This document shows positions 33,257 to 46,549 of a stretch of 64,000 bases of DNA, one piece after another. Below the pieces are notes generated by a model. The model saw only the letters and a program-made list of their open reading frames with translations. It was not told the DNA's origin and did not search any database. Source of the DNA: Cristatella mucedo (lineage: Eukaryota; Bryozoa; Phylactolaemata; Cristatellidae); assembly GCA_009760855.2 (NCBI GenBank), contig WPIO01000020.1, positions 5,589,501-5,653,500 of the forward strand, read 5' to 3'. Position 1 is the first letter of the stretch. Every line of letters begins with the position of its first letter. Made by a program: the position numbers and the translations under genes.

Positions 33257-36200
33257 TCGGCAATCAGATGCTCTTCAAAGACAGTTGCTCTCCCTATTGT
33301 GATCGGCTTACCATTATCTGGTAGTCTAATCATGATAACGGACACGTTTTGGGGGCTACTAATCAAAATATTTGCATTTGACAAGCGGTAATAAATCGCT
33401 GAATGCTTTAAGGTTTGTGTCGAAGACTGTACTTGTAGTTAGGTCCCGTCTCTTAATGTTTTATTGCATAATTATTATGATATTGTTGCATACCTTATTA
33501 TTGACCATCACATGAACTTCGGCTTATTCCAGCATGCAGAGGTTCCTAGTCGTATGCATTACCTACAGTTTTCTTCTTGATGGCAGATATAAGCCTCTAT
33601 TTCTTCTTCATGCATGTACGTGTGCATCCACGGCCATTCTGCCCTCTGTTTGAAACCCGCCGGAGCACTGAAATTGCACGCATTGAACTCTCGAAATTGT
33701 TTGATAGACTGAAGTGCTGACTTTGCCATTGTAGGCACTGTGATGCATGGCTAAAGTGTTTGGACTGTTGCTTATCATTTTTGAAGTGCCACAGTTCTCC
33801 GTCTCTGCAACACATCTAGCACCACGTTTGAAGGATTTGTCCGCGGTTCATTTGCAGCATGCAGTCTTGAGCCGCATCAAAATTTCTCAACTTTGGGCTG
33901 CACTTGCAGCAGATGAATCTGTCTTCAGGACCAAAAATTGTCTATAAATGCGGACATTTTGAGAGAGGTGAAGGCCATTCAAGCTTAGTTTAGAAGTACA
34001 ACCTCTTCTCTTTACCGATTGCACAAATGTCAACCGAGTTCACAAAGTGCTTACAAAAGACAACAGCAGTAATGCAATGATTTGCGAAACCCAGCATCCA
34101 ACCCTAAAACGACAGGTCATCTTAACTAGACGGTAGCACAGTTATCTCAGGTGACAAACCTGAACCTGGCATAAAAGTATCCCAAGCAATGGAAAACTGC
34201 CCTCATAACATTGCAGTGTAACGCCTCTAGGTAAAACTGAAAATATTGTCAAGGCGTATCATACAAGATTTGGAAACATAAGTCCAAACTACGTTTTTCA
34301 AGTGAACCTCACACGGCTAGTCGGCTGCTGACCTTCTAGAACCGATTCCTTGGACTTTTGAATGGTCTCTGCTAACCGGTCGAACAGCCTTAAGACAGGC
34401 TGAGCGTAGTGCCCAGGCTATCAAACAGTACTAGCGCTTCATGAAATAGCCCATACTACTCCGGCGCTCTGGTATCGACTGCAGCTGATCTATATTTATA
34501 CATGCAAACCGCAGGCAGCAGTACGTTTATTGCGGAAACTGTTGGCATCAGACAAAGACTATGATCTTTGCATTACCTGTGTATAACTGGATCTCTAAGA
34601 TAAACTATCACATTTATAATATTAGTCCTGCAAACTGCTCTGTACACAATTACGTTCAAGACCAGTTCAGCTCATAATTTAGTCTTGCTGTTGGAGTCAG
34701 TCAGTAAGAGGGGTTATTGCCCACAACTCTTACAAATCGCAGCTCATTTAACATTTTAGCTCCATAACGGGTGCCCCAGCTATCACAGGGCACGTAATCT
34801 ACTGAAACTCTTTGTATGTCTATATTAAATCTATCGCGAACATATTTTATTTGGGTAAGAGATTGAAGTTGGAAAGCCGACTCATTTACATGATGATGCC
34901 TAGATTGCCTAGCAGCGCTTTCAAACATGTTCGCTAGTCAGGTGCTTTACGCCTTGCTTCGAGAGAATCAAAACCCAAAGGATAGACATGTGAGTGGTGT
35001 TAAGATTGAAAAGCACAGAACTATCAGGTTTAATTCCGAAAGTTAGAGCTAACACTAAGCCACTCAAAACAAACAGCTCCTTTGACCTCTTGCTAGAGAA
35101 ATTCAATGAATGGGGCAAGGCCGCTCGGTAAAAATGAATAGACAAGTTCGCTGAAGCTAAGGAATAGCTGATGAAAACGGATGCGATTCTAGCTGTAACT
35201 TAAAATGTGGGCGATAATTGCAAGTAGTGGTCGCAGCCGAATGCGAGTTAAAGACTTTTTATTCATTCGAGATCTAGGCTTAATCACCAAAACATGTCAA
35301 TCTAGTATGCAGGCAGGACGGTGCAATGACTAAATTCTAAGCAGTCGGTTATATGAGAGTCCACTGCAAGAGCATGGAGGCCGAAGACTCACGCTGCTGC
35401 AAGCGAGTAAAGTAAGAAGAAAGACGGATGACCTAGAAATATATTTGATGCTACATGCAAAGCCACTCAGATTTTCTTGAGGAGCCGTAACATATACACC
35501 TCTGACGACATATCCCTCTAGCCATGCAGTTTTGAACCCTTATTTCTATAGCATGAGCACAGAATAAAATGCATTCCAGTTCACACCACGCTTACTAACA
35601 CCGATAAATATCAACGTCAATCCCTTGAAGATATTTAGTCACAATTAAAGAGTGACATCAATCATAGAAACATTGTGAAAGTCACCATACCTTCACTCAT
35701 TTCCATGTCTCAATGGGTTCGCTTGTAAGCAACAACAGTGCTCAATATGGCCGCGTGCAACCTCAAAATTCAGCTTTTTCCGGTTGTATTTCCTAAGGAA
35801 ATCCCGTGTGGTGATTGGCTTAGATTAATTCCTAAATTTGGATTATTGGAACTAAATTATGAATAAATGCCTTCTATTGTTTGCATATATTTTAAAGCTA
35901 TTTTAAAATAACGGTTTATTACGTCTTTTATAATAAATCTATATTTCAGGGAATTGTTTGTGTTTCTTTTGATTATTTGTAACAGTAAAATTACTACTGA
36001 AGTTCAGGCACTACTGCTGGCCACTGCGGTCCGGCCAGTTTGACCGCTGATTCAGCTCAGTGAGTGTGAGCAGAGCAGTGTGATCACAGGTGATTTCGCG
36101 ATCGTATCCAAGTGCGGGCGCCTTAGCTCTCTTGCGCCTATTGCACAGTAATTTGACTAGAGTCCTAAAATGAAATAAATCTCAGTGCAAAAATTTCGGC

Positions 36201-36430
36201 AAATTGTTTAAATGGGTGGCGGCATGTTTGTTCCACACTCACCGAACAATTATTGATTGCCTGCGTTTCCCTGTAAGGATCGGATTGCTGCCCGATGGAC
36301 CGCATCGGCTCGCTTAGATTCACACCGACGATCAAGACGCTAACGATGCACTAATGGTGCCACCACCACCTATACGGCACACGTCGATAAGTACACGCAG
36401 CTGGAGCCTCACGAGTCACGCTGGTGTGAT
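33257..36430. other. Intergenic, no confident gene
   Basis: A 3.2-kb stretch. The plus ORF at 33,747-33,947 starts with a signal-peptide-like run (MAKVFGLLLIIFEVPQFSVS), but nothing else supports it. Two abutting minus ORFs (34,701-35,145) carry no motif I know. Broken protein-like stretches at 34,380-34,600 hint at an old, unrecognised coding relic. Confidence 0.35.
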
Positions 36431-36431
36431 T

Positions 36432-36625
36432 TAAATAAATACTCGCTGATTTAACAGCCTCTTCTTGTATAGCGACAGAAAGGCCTTTACGGCTATCACC
36501 ACCGCTTGCAGTGGCAATAAAGGATCGCCCACCACTGGATTCGAACCCACGACTTCGGAGCCGAGGTTGTGAAAAGCAACCGCCTTACCTAGTTAGCCAT
36601 TACGACTCACCACTTTATCACTCCA
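36432..36625 (-). mobile_element. SINE-2 copy, near full length
   Basis: Antisense: tail aaataaatac, then gatttaacagcctcttcttg, tagcgacagaaaggcc, ggctatcaccaccgcttgca, perfect B box (ggattcgaaccc, 36,537-36,548) and A-box head (ttacctagttagcca, 36,586-36,600). Best copy of this family. Confidence 0.9.
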
Positions 36626-36645
36626 GCCGAAAATTAAATACTAAC

Positions 36646-36765
36646 ATGCTACCACTAACCATTCGATCGTGCTTCCTTTGCAGTAAGTTGAAAATACTTA
36701 GATAGAGATTGAGTTCTCTGAGGGCTCTATGTCAAATTTACTGTTATTACTATTAATAATAATGT
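36646..36765 (+). mobile_element. LINE-B 3' end, very short
   Basis: accactaaccattcgatcgt, then gatagagattgagttctctg and a decayed ATT tail. Confidence 0.8.
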
Positions 36766-36799
36766 TGCTATTATTATTTTCATTATTCGTCCAAATCAA

Positions 36800-37115
36800 A
36801 AGCATTTTTTAAATGACTCGGACATTAGAGGGCCATAAAATGGCGTATAGCGAACATCGAGCCAAACAGGAATTTCTGTTGATTTGAAGACCGTTGGAGC
36901 AACTTGAATCTGGAAAGCTGTAACAGTAACCAGACCTATTGAAAAATAATTGAGATATGTAGATATGAGCAAGAGTTTTTTTGAAGCACATTTGAGAAAC
37001 TTGAATCGTGAGAGCCTTTACTGTATCTAGACCAGTTGTGAGGTAGTTACGGTAGGTAGACAGAAGCAGGAGGATGAAGGGGCCCAAAAGTGAGTCGTTG
37101 ATCTTTGAGTCCATA
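36800..37115 (-). mobile_element. Probable decayed LINE-B C-terminal fragment
   Basis: The minus ORF 36,809-37,114 begins with SLLGPFILLLLSTYRNYLTT, which lines up with the LINE-B relic LLLGTLILLLQPIYQAELLP at 22.0 kb. Beyond that the match fades. Confidence 0.4.
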
Positions 37116-37539
37116 CGCTGTTGACGTAAGTTCGTGGTTTTGTAAATCAGCTATTTTATATTACAGATTCTAGAGAAGATCTGCAGTCCAAAAAAATGGA
37201 AGGAGTTTCGCAGTGTGTCAGTCTTAATGAATTTACCTGCAGCCAGTTGTTTTCTATCGTCGTGCATGTGGTGAAAAGGTACGAGCTTTCAGAAAAGGGA
37301 AGACAGGAAAAGATGAAGAAACAGGTACATCTGAAATGTATCTGAAAAATGATAACCTATGCTGTGCTTGATGATTCCATTGGCGAGAGGGGGATATAAT
37401 TTGCATAAAGAAGTGCAACAACCACCGATCCCCAAGGTAACCTGTACTTGAAATGCTAGCAGATTTAAAGCGTCAGTTTATATCGATGTTCTGAAATCTG
37501 TCAATTTATTAATGCCGGAAATTATCATTTAAATCATTT

Positions 37540-37910
37540 AGCAATGCCTCGTTGCAAACCTCAAATCCTTCAGAGACCGAGTCTTTAGCTTGCATGCTCC
37601 CTAAGCCAGTATTCACTCACTACTGATTTCATTGCATCTTCTGAATTTTAGACTTTAAAAAGAAGCTATCACTGCACTTTACTTTTTTGGTCCTTGTGAC
37701 TTATCTTTGCGTACTTATGCTCGCTGACACTATGCTTATGACCTCTACTAATATTCGCACATGTATTTGTTACCTCTAACCATATTATAATTGCTGACAT
37801 TATGCATGTTAACACTAACTTTTATATCATACTTCATGAAGTCCCTAAAAAGATATTACGTTCTCTGATAGGGCTCTGCAAATTGATTATCATTACAATT
37901 ATTATTGTAA
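37540..37910 (+). mobile_element. LINE-B 3' end with C-terminal codons, decayed
   Basis: cgttgcaaacctcaaatcct (RTNLKS), tgcatgctccctaagcc, then gctcgctgacactatgctta, then agatattacgttctctgata and a short ATT-like tail. Confidence 0.7.
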
Positions 37911-38734
37911 TGAATACCAGAACTCTGTCATCAATTATCATTCTGAGGCTATTGGATTCAACTGTACTCACTGCGTGCCGGCTCAGACTACCACAGCTAC
38001 GAGCCCTAAATCTGCCGCCTAGTTCTGTCTGGAAGTGGAAGTGGCTAAAAAGAGTTGTAACACTATGAGAACGAAGCGCAAGCATGATAAAGCTGTTAAA
38101 TGATCAGGGCTGAGTCTTCATCGAAATGCATACTAATAATGACAATGATCCTATTAAAAAATCCTTGCGAAGATCAGTTAACTCATCTATATTAAAATAA
38201 AGATATTTGAAAAGAGTTGGACAAAAAACGCTGAATTGGACCATCAATAACCTCCTCAGCCGCTACAAGAAAATAACTGCATCTATTATTCACTATCTGG
38301 CAGATAATTTTTTTAGAAAGCTTCTTCTTCGGCGAAATATTTTTTATGAGTGTCACTTCTCACGATAGCAGTGTCAATGAATTACTCAACCTAAGTTATC
38401 AGCTTTAACTCAATGAGTTTATTTAATTACCATTATTTTTAGGTTCAGCTCAAAATCTAAGAAGACAACTTTCCATTTAGACCCAATACCTACTGTTTCC
38501 TTTTTAAGTAGCATAGATTAGCTGTTGCCTTAAAATTACAGCATGCTAAATATATCTTTGTACCCACGTATTTATCCTGTATCCTTCAAAGATCCTTTTA
38601 TTAGGCTGCACATTAAGGAGGAAAGCGTATGTCATCACTAAAAACGTAAAAGGAAATATTGTTGGCAGGAAATTAAAATGGTACATTACATTATCAAACC
38701 TAGCTTTAGTCTCTCTATTTGCTATATTTTTTGA
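37911..38734. other. No gene recognised
   Basis: Unassigned. Confidence 0.4.
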
Positions 38735-38996
38735 CTGCGTTTTATGCTATAGATCACTGCATCTTTCTTTCGTGTCTTTCAGCTAGCCTGTGCATTACTG
38801 ACCCTGCTCGGCTATTGTTCAGATCCTATCTCGGTGAGAGATATCATTAGACTGCTGCAAACTGGCACCTGTTGCCAGAGTAGGCTTGAAAGTTCTAGGA
38901 ATCACCAAAATCTCCATGCAGTCTACTTCCTTTCGCAATTTATACAGCCCCACTTGTCGAACGTAATGCCGAGCACAATCTAGACTTTCATTGAAC
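38735..38996 (+). mobile_element. LINE-B RT palm fragment, decayed
   Basis: Broken frames give YAIDHCIFLSCLSASLCITD (motif A region), PARLLFRSYLGERYH, and end near EHNLDFH (AEHNLGIHFYADD in better copies), just before motif C. Confidence 0.6.
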
Positions 38997-41840
38997 CCAG
39001 ATTACACCTCTCAGCATCCATTCATTGATTCCTCTCAGCATTCCAGCATGTCAGAATCTCGATTCCAGTGCGTTAGTATCCAATGAAGCTTTCAGTTCAA
39101 AGGCATCAAACTTTCTCAAACTCAATAAATTTGAAATGAACTTGCTATTCACCACTGTATTTCCTGAAACAACAGCACGGTTCTCTAATAGCTCATTTAA
39201 GGCAAGCTAAAAGGGAAGAGACAGGCAGTCATTCCTCTGGAAATTATCATTTGATCTATTCTTTTATCTAAAACAAATTTCTTCATTTGTTTCGCAGTTA
39301 TTTCGGGCTTAATCTCAGACCAGTGGATCTCCGTAGCCTTCTCGTAGCCAAATTAGTGGTAGCATTAAAAAAGCCCACATACTAATTGCTACATGGGTAC
39401 CCCAGAATTTGTCGGTATTAATTAAGAAAGTACTGTAAATTTCCGAAACCTGTTAAATCTCATTTGTATTACCCTTAGTAATGACAAGAGATGTGTTTTC
39501 TGTCCACCAGCCAGTCACACGAATTGCCAAAACACAGGTAAAGCATGCACTTGTATAACCAGTCAAGAGACAGTCGATACACGTGTAAGGCTCTAATCAG
39601 CTGTCGTTTGAGCCCCTTTGTCCATTATCACTGCACTTTCATGCAGAGAAATATTTTGGAGGGTTGGTATTAGGAAAATTTGATGACATCAATAGAGGAT
39701 TTGAATGCTTTAGAGACAGTTCGTATGGTTAAAGAAAGCCATCCAGCTAGTTCTGTAATGTTTGAACTTTCTGAGAACATTTCTAAAAGTGGTGCAGTTT
39801 CCAAGTCAAATGCTTGAATATCAGCTCCGCATACAATTTAAACCTTTGCTCTCTATCATTCATTCCATCACAATTTGTGTCTTCCAGCTTACGAAAATAT
39901 TTTGCCGACCTGATCCACACCTGCCCTTCTTAGCGCTTCCCTCGTCTACTGGGTGAATAAGGTTATTGTACTCTACTCGCCATTTGTAGACCATTCGAGG
40001 ATCCAGCATCTCTCTCGTCTTTATAATAAGCCTTAAGATTCCTGTTCCGCAAGTCTTTCATGGTTCCCTTTCTTGCACTCAACAGAATAGTTTTTTTCTT
40101 TTATGCACTCATCATTTCTGTGCGTCAAAACATCATTTTCTTTAAATCCACATTAAATGACGTGCTAATTGAAGATTTACGAAACAGCCGTGGTCGCAAA
40201 AGGATGAAACTGTGTGAAATTATAAGTATTCTAGTACGCAAATGTAAATCGTTTGTGGTGGTGACTAAGCATACCCTTTTCGTCTGTTCTTTCGTAATGG
40301 GTGGATCTTTTTATTACTTATGTGCTTCAGTTCATTTTGAATTACTTTCCAGGAAAGTCATTGTGTACATAGTAATTAATTAATTATATCAAAGTACCAA
40401 ATTAAAATTGTTCGTGATACTGGATTTGTGTCCAGTTCCACGTTGAGTGCTCAATTCATTTGCTATCTTTACGCGTACTTTTGCAAATGCCAAGGAACAT
40501 AGTCCGTATTGCATGTCCGGATTGCATATATTCTCCTTAACTGAGGCTATTTAGGGATGCGACTGGCATAACTACCATTTCGATGAGTCATGCTAGAGCT
40601 TATTTTCTGGTTATGTCTTATTTTTGGTGAAATAATGTATGAGAAAATTTAACTTTTATCAGAAATTATAAGACTAGCCTTACAGATTGTCAATGCCTGA
40701 ATATCTCCAGCAGCATCTGCATGCAGTCTGAGTATCGAGTTTCCTTTCACTGGAATAACACACACGTCACTTAGACATTTAAGTCGGCCTACATTAAGTT
40801 ACGCACCAGAAAAAAAACATGCTGGCCCCCTTATATAATTACCAAGCTAGTCGAAACTTTTTTTAAGTCATCTAGTTCAAACTTCTGCAAACGGCTTCAA
40901 GCTTATCTTAGCAGCGTGTGCACGAAGAGGCTTAGACGTCATGCGAAAATCTTCATCTTGGCTTGTCCATACTAAACGTAACAGCTACTCTTTTACATCA
41001 CTAACGACAGGCCTGCACTCCCTGCATATTATGACTCTAATCGGCTTCACATTTCGTCACTCTATTTTTGAACGTTTTATTTTCTGGCTCACCCTTCATA
41101 CCAATCCTAAATTCTTGCTGACCGGGCTAGGCATCACAACATCCTTTTTTCTGCCTTGAGTCTTGTAAGCATTAAACCAGCCTAAACATCCAAGCAAACC
41201 ATGCCTTTTATTTGGTGTGTACCCAATCAACTATAACGAGGAAAGATCGATTTTGTACACACCAAATCGAAATGAGATCAGAGAAATCTGAGAAAAATGA
41301 GGACTTAGTACCTGGGGGTGATAAACTACTGCCACTATTGGAAACATGTTGTCTGAATTATTCAAAATAGTGGATTCGAAAGACTGCTTTGAGGGTACTG
41401 CAAACGGCTTGAAACTAAACTGAATGTCACTATTTCGTATACATCCTTAGAAGGTCATTGTTCGCCTTCAATTCGTTGTCCCTTAAAGTCTTGTGACTGA
41501 GTTCGCTTTATTAATAAATGCTTTCTTAGTAATAACATTCTATTGCTATTTAAGAAAACTATATATCTTCGTGGAACTTTAAGAAAGCTGAAATTTATGA
41601 AATCAGCTGATTAATGACAAGTTATTGACATAATTCAGCAAATATGATCACCTGGATTTTAGTCTACCAAACATTTGTTCATGTGAAGCTCTACTCGAAT
41701 AACCATTTTAAAGGTAACTTATCCTTTATGATAGTTACATGTGTGGATATGACCAGAAGACTAGATTAGCTAATTTGCCTAGCTGACCAGCCTGTGCTTT
41801 CCGACAACCCGGGCTTCTAAAGCGATCGTATCTGCTACGG

Positions 41841-41843
<3 letters not shown>
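38997..41843. other. Intergenic, AT-rich
   Basis: About 2.8 kb. The plus ORF at 40,060-40,383 (107 codons) is rich in F, I and V, as expected of random AT-rich sequence. I see no splice context or motif to support it. Confidence 0.4.
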
Positions 41844-41907
<64 letters not shown>

Positions 41908-41916
41908 TATGTATAT
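41844..41916. repeat. (TA)n microsatellite
   Basis: About 70 bases of TA with single TG interruptions. Confidence 0.95.
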
Positions 41917-42407
41917 ACAAGTGTATAACAACTTTTTAAGTGATCACGCTCAATCCGAAGGAAGATGCATTTACATTTCCTAACTTGGGTTGACCTGCTG
42001 TCATCCCACATCTTGGCTGCACAGATCTAATCCACAGAAATACTTTTTCCTGAAATTCTATCTTGATCACTACTTGTTCATAAAAAGAAGTTCATAAGTA
42101 CACATACAAAATAATAATCCGTTTCAAATATGAACTCAAAAAGCATCTAACTTAGCCAAGAGCTTGTCTTCGTTGCTTTGTCAATAGCACTCTATAAGTT
42201 ATGGAGCAAACCAGTCGAAAGCTGCGAATGTACGATAGCAGCAGCTAAACTGGAGTCCATCAAAGGAGCACAGAATGAAGCTGGCCCTAGCTGTTTAATG
42301 TGTACGACAAATGCCGGTCGAGCAAACGCCATCGAAGCTCTACTATCAAGTCACCGGTAGTGCATATCTATAAGCAAGTATGCTGATGGTAGCCCGAGGT
42401 ATCAAGA

Positions 42408-43700
42408 ACTTACATACATGAATGGGATACATACCTCAGTGGGAGACTCCAGACTATTGACGTGAATGGACTAAGATCATCTGAGGAACCTCTGACATAT
42501 CGGGTACCTCAGGGCTCCGTGCTAGGTCCGGTTCTTTTCACGATTTATACTCTCCCTTTTGCTGATGTGATTGCCAAGCACAATCTAGGCATTCACTTTT
42601 ATGCGGATGACACTTCGTTGTGTATTTGCTTTGATCCCTCACAGCCTTCAAGCACGTCAAATTCTCTCAACTCACTTGCTGCATGTATTGATGACATCCG
42701 CAAATGGATGGCAGCATATTTTCTAAAAGTAAAAGATGATAAAACTAACTTGCTAGTTATTGGCAAACCCGGTGCGATTCAGAAATTGGAAAGGCTGACG
42801 CTCAAAATTGGCTCTGCCAACATATCTTCTGTTTAATCAGCTCGAAATCTAGGTATCATGTTCCAAAGTGACCTCTCGTTAGACGACCACATTAGCTCCA
42901 CAATCAAGTCTGCCTGTTTTCAGATACATAAAATTGCTGAAATTCGGGCTTGTTCAGATAGCGATACCACGTCCAAGTTGGTCCGCGCATTTGTGACATC
43001 CCATCTTGACTTTTGTAACTCACTGCTTGCTGGCCCTACGGCATGTGCAATCAGGTGCTTACAGATAGTGTAAAACTCTGCAGTTAGGCTCGTCTGTCAT
43101 GAGTGTCGCAGTTGCCACATCGCATCACTTCTCGCCGACCTGCACTGGCTATCAGTCAAGCATCGGATGGACTTCAAGGTTTTGTCGCTCACTTTTAGGT
43201 CACTTCATTCTTTGGCTCTAGCCTATCTGTCAGATCTACTCCCCCACCAGGCCATGCATCTTTCCACCCGCTTTTCGGAATCCAACAGTTTACCAGTACC
43301 TCGTACAAACCTGAAATTCTTTCGAGACCGTGCATTAGTTCGTATGCTCCCAAGCCTGGAACTCACTACCGACTTCTGTCACACATCTCCTGACTTGACC
43401 ACATTTAAAAAGAACTTAAAAGCACACCCATTTAGGACAGCATTTAGTGGGTCCCTGTGATTCTTCCTTAATGTGCTTATGCGTGGTGACACTGGGCATG
43501 CTGCCATTAACCACACTTGCATGCTGACCCTGTGCAGGTCACCCCTAATCGTGTTATTCATTTTGTTGATCAAGCAGGATATTACTCACCATTCAATCGC
43601 GTTTCCCTTTGCAGCAAATGTAAAGCGCCTAGAGAGAGATTGAGTTCTCTGATGGTGCTTTATCAAGTGCATCAGTATTATGATTACTATTATTATTCCT
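42408..43700 (+). mobile_element. LINE-B, best-preserved copy (RT palm to 3' tail)
   Basis: 5' truncated within the palm (TYLSGRLQTIDVNG). Then motif B (YRVPQGSVLGPVLFTIYTLP), motif C (FYADDTSLC), DDKTNLLVIGKPG, LGIMFQSDLSLDDHIS, FVTSHLDFCNSLLAG, LLADLHWLSVKH, DFKVLSLTFRSLHSLALAYL, and the end PDLTTFKKNLKAHPFRTAFS. Stops near 42,835 and 43,070 break it into three ORFs. The 3' UTR, hairpin (43,621-43,670) and ATT tail are intact. It serves as the family reference in this window. Confidence 0.92.
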
Positions 43701-44299
43701 AAATCCCAAGTTCGTGCCTCTAACTTTGCTACAAAGTTAGAGTTAAAGAAAGTTACATTTCAAAGCCACACAGGCTATATGCACAAGTCGAGCCGTAACG
43801 AACAACTGCAGATCTCGACTCTACTTCGTATAGCTCCAGAATTACAAGTGCTGTCTTGAGCACTGTTAACGTATGCCACTCTCAGGCACAATTAGCAATT
43901 CAATTCATAAACGCCTCGGGGCTGGGGAGACATCGTGCAGTAGTGGCTAGGCTATCACCATACAAGCTAGATTATTATTTTGTGATTTCGCATCATATAG
44001 AAACATCAGCTGCTGCTTGGTTACGTGACTCAACATTAGTGCTCACCCCCTCCGCCCAGCACTGCCTGTATCATCATGAGAGGGTGCGGCTTTTGTCTAG
44101 TTGTGGTGGGCACTTAATCCCACCCACAGCCTGTGCTCTAATCCGAGAGGCCGGTATGAGAGGGTTCCTCGGAAACGCCCAGCCAGCATAGACAGAAGCT
44201 GAGTTCGAGCTGCAGTCATTATAGCAGAGTAGTGTGAGAAGAATATGAATTAAAGGAAGTAGTGCATTTTAAAAATGCTTTTTCGGGAAATGTATTGGT
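43701..44299. other. No gene recognised
   Basis: Unassigned. The ORF at 43,856-44,191 is unsupported. Confidence 0.35.
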
Positions 44300-44400
44300 A
44301 TCTAGTAACGCGCGCCGCCGATACGGGTTTTCGGGTATATAGTGCTTAAGTGACGTTCGCCGTTTCGCGTTTGTTGGATTCAATCAACTGACGTACGGCA
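44300..44400 (+). promoter_or_regulatory. CpG-rich promoter candidate
   Basis: A local CpG cluster (acgcgcgccgccgatacggg) is followed by ggtatatag (44,334-44,342, TATA-like) and tgacgttcgccgtttcgcg. CpGs are sparse elsewhere in the window. It lies 350-450 bases upstream of the first-exon candidate at 44,753. Confidence 0.35.
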
Positions 44401-44752
44401 TAAGCTATGTAGAAAAGGCTGAAGCATTTGTTACAATGCGTAAGCATCCCAGATATTTAAGTACTTGCTCTAAACGCCTCAATATAACTCGAGCTTACGA
44501 ATGTCAGCCATTTTTGTTTTGGCCGTGGGGTGTATGTGATGACCGAGTGGTTTTTTGGTCGGCTCGACCTAGAAGTTGAGACTAGACTCCTGCTGATGAT
44601 TCTGCAGACTTAAGTCGACAATCCAAAAAAAATGCCGTGACGTATGATGACGTAGTAACTCAAATCTGTAGGAAATCAGTCCAAAATCTGTGGGAAAGTC
44701 TATCGTGTAAAAGCAACTTCTCGAAGATTTAGACTACAGTGGATGCGACGAT

Positions 44753-44905
44753 ATGCCAAAGACGAAATCAGCATCTAATTTGAATATCGACAGCTGGGAA
44801 CTCTACAAGAAAATGTACACTGCTTGTGACACAGAATCCACTAAAACTGTTCCAATCCCAAACTTCAACGTCCTGCTTTGGAATGTAAACCGTGGATCCA
44901 TACAG
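44753..44905 (+). CDS. First exon of an unknown plus-strand gene
   Basis: ATG at 44,753 opens a 51-codon protein-like stretch (MPKTKSASNLNIDSWELYKK, then MYTACDTESTKTVPIPNFNV, then LLWNVNRGSIQ), ended in phase 0 by a donor, cag|gtagag at 44,906. Beyond the donor the frame becomes hydrophobic and less protein-like, as expected of intron. A CpG cluster lies upstream. I do not recognise the protein. A second-exon candidate in phase 0 might lie at about 46,050-46,150 (LQLKTPVLEAVGSPPKDDTI, before gtactt), but that is weak. The gene would converge on EEF1AKMT1. Confidence 0.4.
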
Positions 44906-46286
44906 GTAGAGCCCTCAATTCACTCCCATAGCCACCGACAGATAACCAGTATAGTAACCAGCATTCTGGTCCTTTTCACTAAACTCTACCCTAAAAAATA
45001 TTTGAATTATCAATCTTTAAGCTGCTTACGTAATTATTGTCTTTTGGTCGCCTTCTTCTGCCCAGAAATTTACTTCTTCGCACCAACTTGGCTGCTCCTT
45101 GCCAGGTGGTTAAAGCCAACCGCAGGCATCAATCGCTAGCAGCCTAGTGGCAATTTAACCAGTGTTTTGCTAAACCAACAGTTCAGGGAAGGCTGATCCA
45201 AAGCAGCAACCTTCGTCTCGGCTGCGGGATCTGCCTAATTATGATCTTATTGATGCATGTTGGAAATTTCATGTACACTACGGGCACCAAGAGTGGTTAA
45301 CTTGCTCTCTTTTCTACTTCGCTTCCCAAAGTGCAGTGCAGTCACACGCAGCCTTATATTCATTTGTCATATAGTTATATAGTTTAAATAAGGAAAGGCT
45401 AGCTGACTAGGCAACTTCAATAATACAGTCGCAGACGAGCTTCAGTGGCCGTCACCTGCTTACAGCTGGTGACGCTTACAGCTGGCGATACAGCAGTGGA
45501 TGCCAAATGACTTGAGCCAACGACACGAACGTCGCTGTAGTAGGAACATCTGACAGCTAGACACAGATCATCATAAAGGTATACTCCTGGGAGCCTTCTA
45601 GCAACAAGAAAACAAGAGTTTTTGAGAGTGGCAAACACACAAGGAAAACAGGAAGTGAGAAAAACAAGCTCCCTTTCCTAAATATCGTGCAAGGGCGGGT
45701 TTGACCACAAGAACTACAGCCTTCAACGTGACGATATAATCCTAGGATGATAACCTACCTTGGGTTAAAAACCTCTTACATCAATTTCTTTAAAGAGCTG
45801 CTGCTTAGGCAACAAAGCAGTAGTTTATGCTAACCATTTGCACCGGTTCATGGTGTCAGCGTCTCACTAGGAGCAAGAGTCGCCTTAAAGTGCACTACAA
45901 AAATGCCATCATTAGGCCATAAGCTCAGCTTGAGCGTTCTAACATATAAATAAGGCCACCGGAATTACTTGAATTTTTTTATACAAACTAAGAGTTGCTC
46001 AGTAGGACTTATTTAGTGGGCGGCCTTCATTGGGGTGGCATAGAGAGACCTGCACCTTCCTCTAGCTCTCCCAAAGCTGTGCCTACAACTAAAGACTCCA
46101 GTTTTGGAAGCCGTTGGATCACCGCCCAAGGACGACACGATAGGTACTTATTTTGTTCCAGTGTTACGATGCCCCTTCCCATTATTTAGCACTAAATTAA
46201 AACCGGTGAATGGTCCAACCAAATTTGTGTAATCTGCATTCCAAGGAGTTCGATACGACATGGTCAAGACTTTCCCAGCGTTTCTA

Positions 46287-46292
46287 TTTATT
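46287..46292 (-). terminator. Polyadenylation signal candidate for EEF1AKMT1
   Basis: AATAAA on the minus strand, about 260 bases after the EEF1AKMT1 stop codon. Confidence 0.4.
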
Positions 46293-46549
46293 TTCAAATG
46301 TAAAAATTCTACTCATCAACAGATAGCGAAGATGAACCCAAACGCTCAAATAGGGACAAAAGCATTCTCGTAAAACATTCCAACTCCAACATGAGCTAGC
46401 AATGTCCACGACCAGATTGTATACATCCAACAAAATGATGACCCAGCCAGATTTGCCTCAATCATGCTGGTTCTATACCACTCATGGCATCTTTCAGCAT
46501 GTCTCTACGACTAGGTCGAGCTCGCCTCTAAAAAATACAGCATTAATCA

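Noticed and set aside
33747-33947. Small secreted protein candidate (MAKVFGLLLIIFEVPQFSVS start)
   Set aside because: Only the hydrophobic start supports it; no promoter, splice or homology evidence, and an ORF on the other strand competes.
40060-40383. 107-codon plus ORF with hydrophobic stretches
   Set aside because: AT-rich region; F/I/V bias is what random AT-rich sequence gives; no motif or clear splice context.
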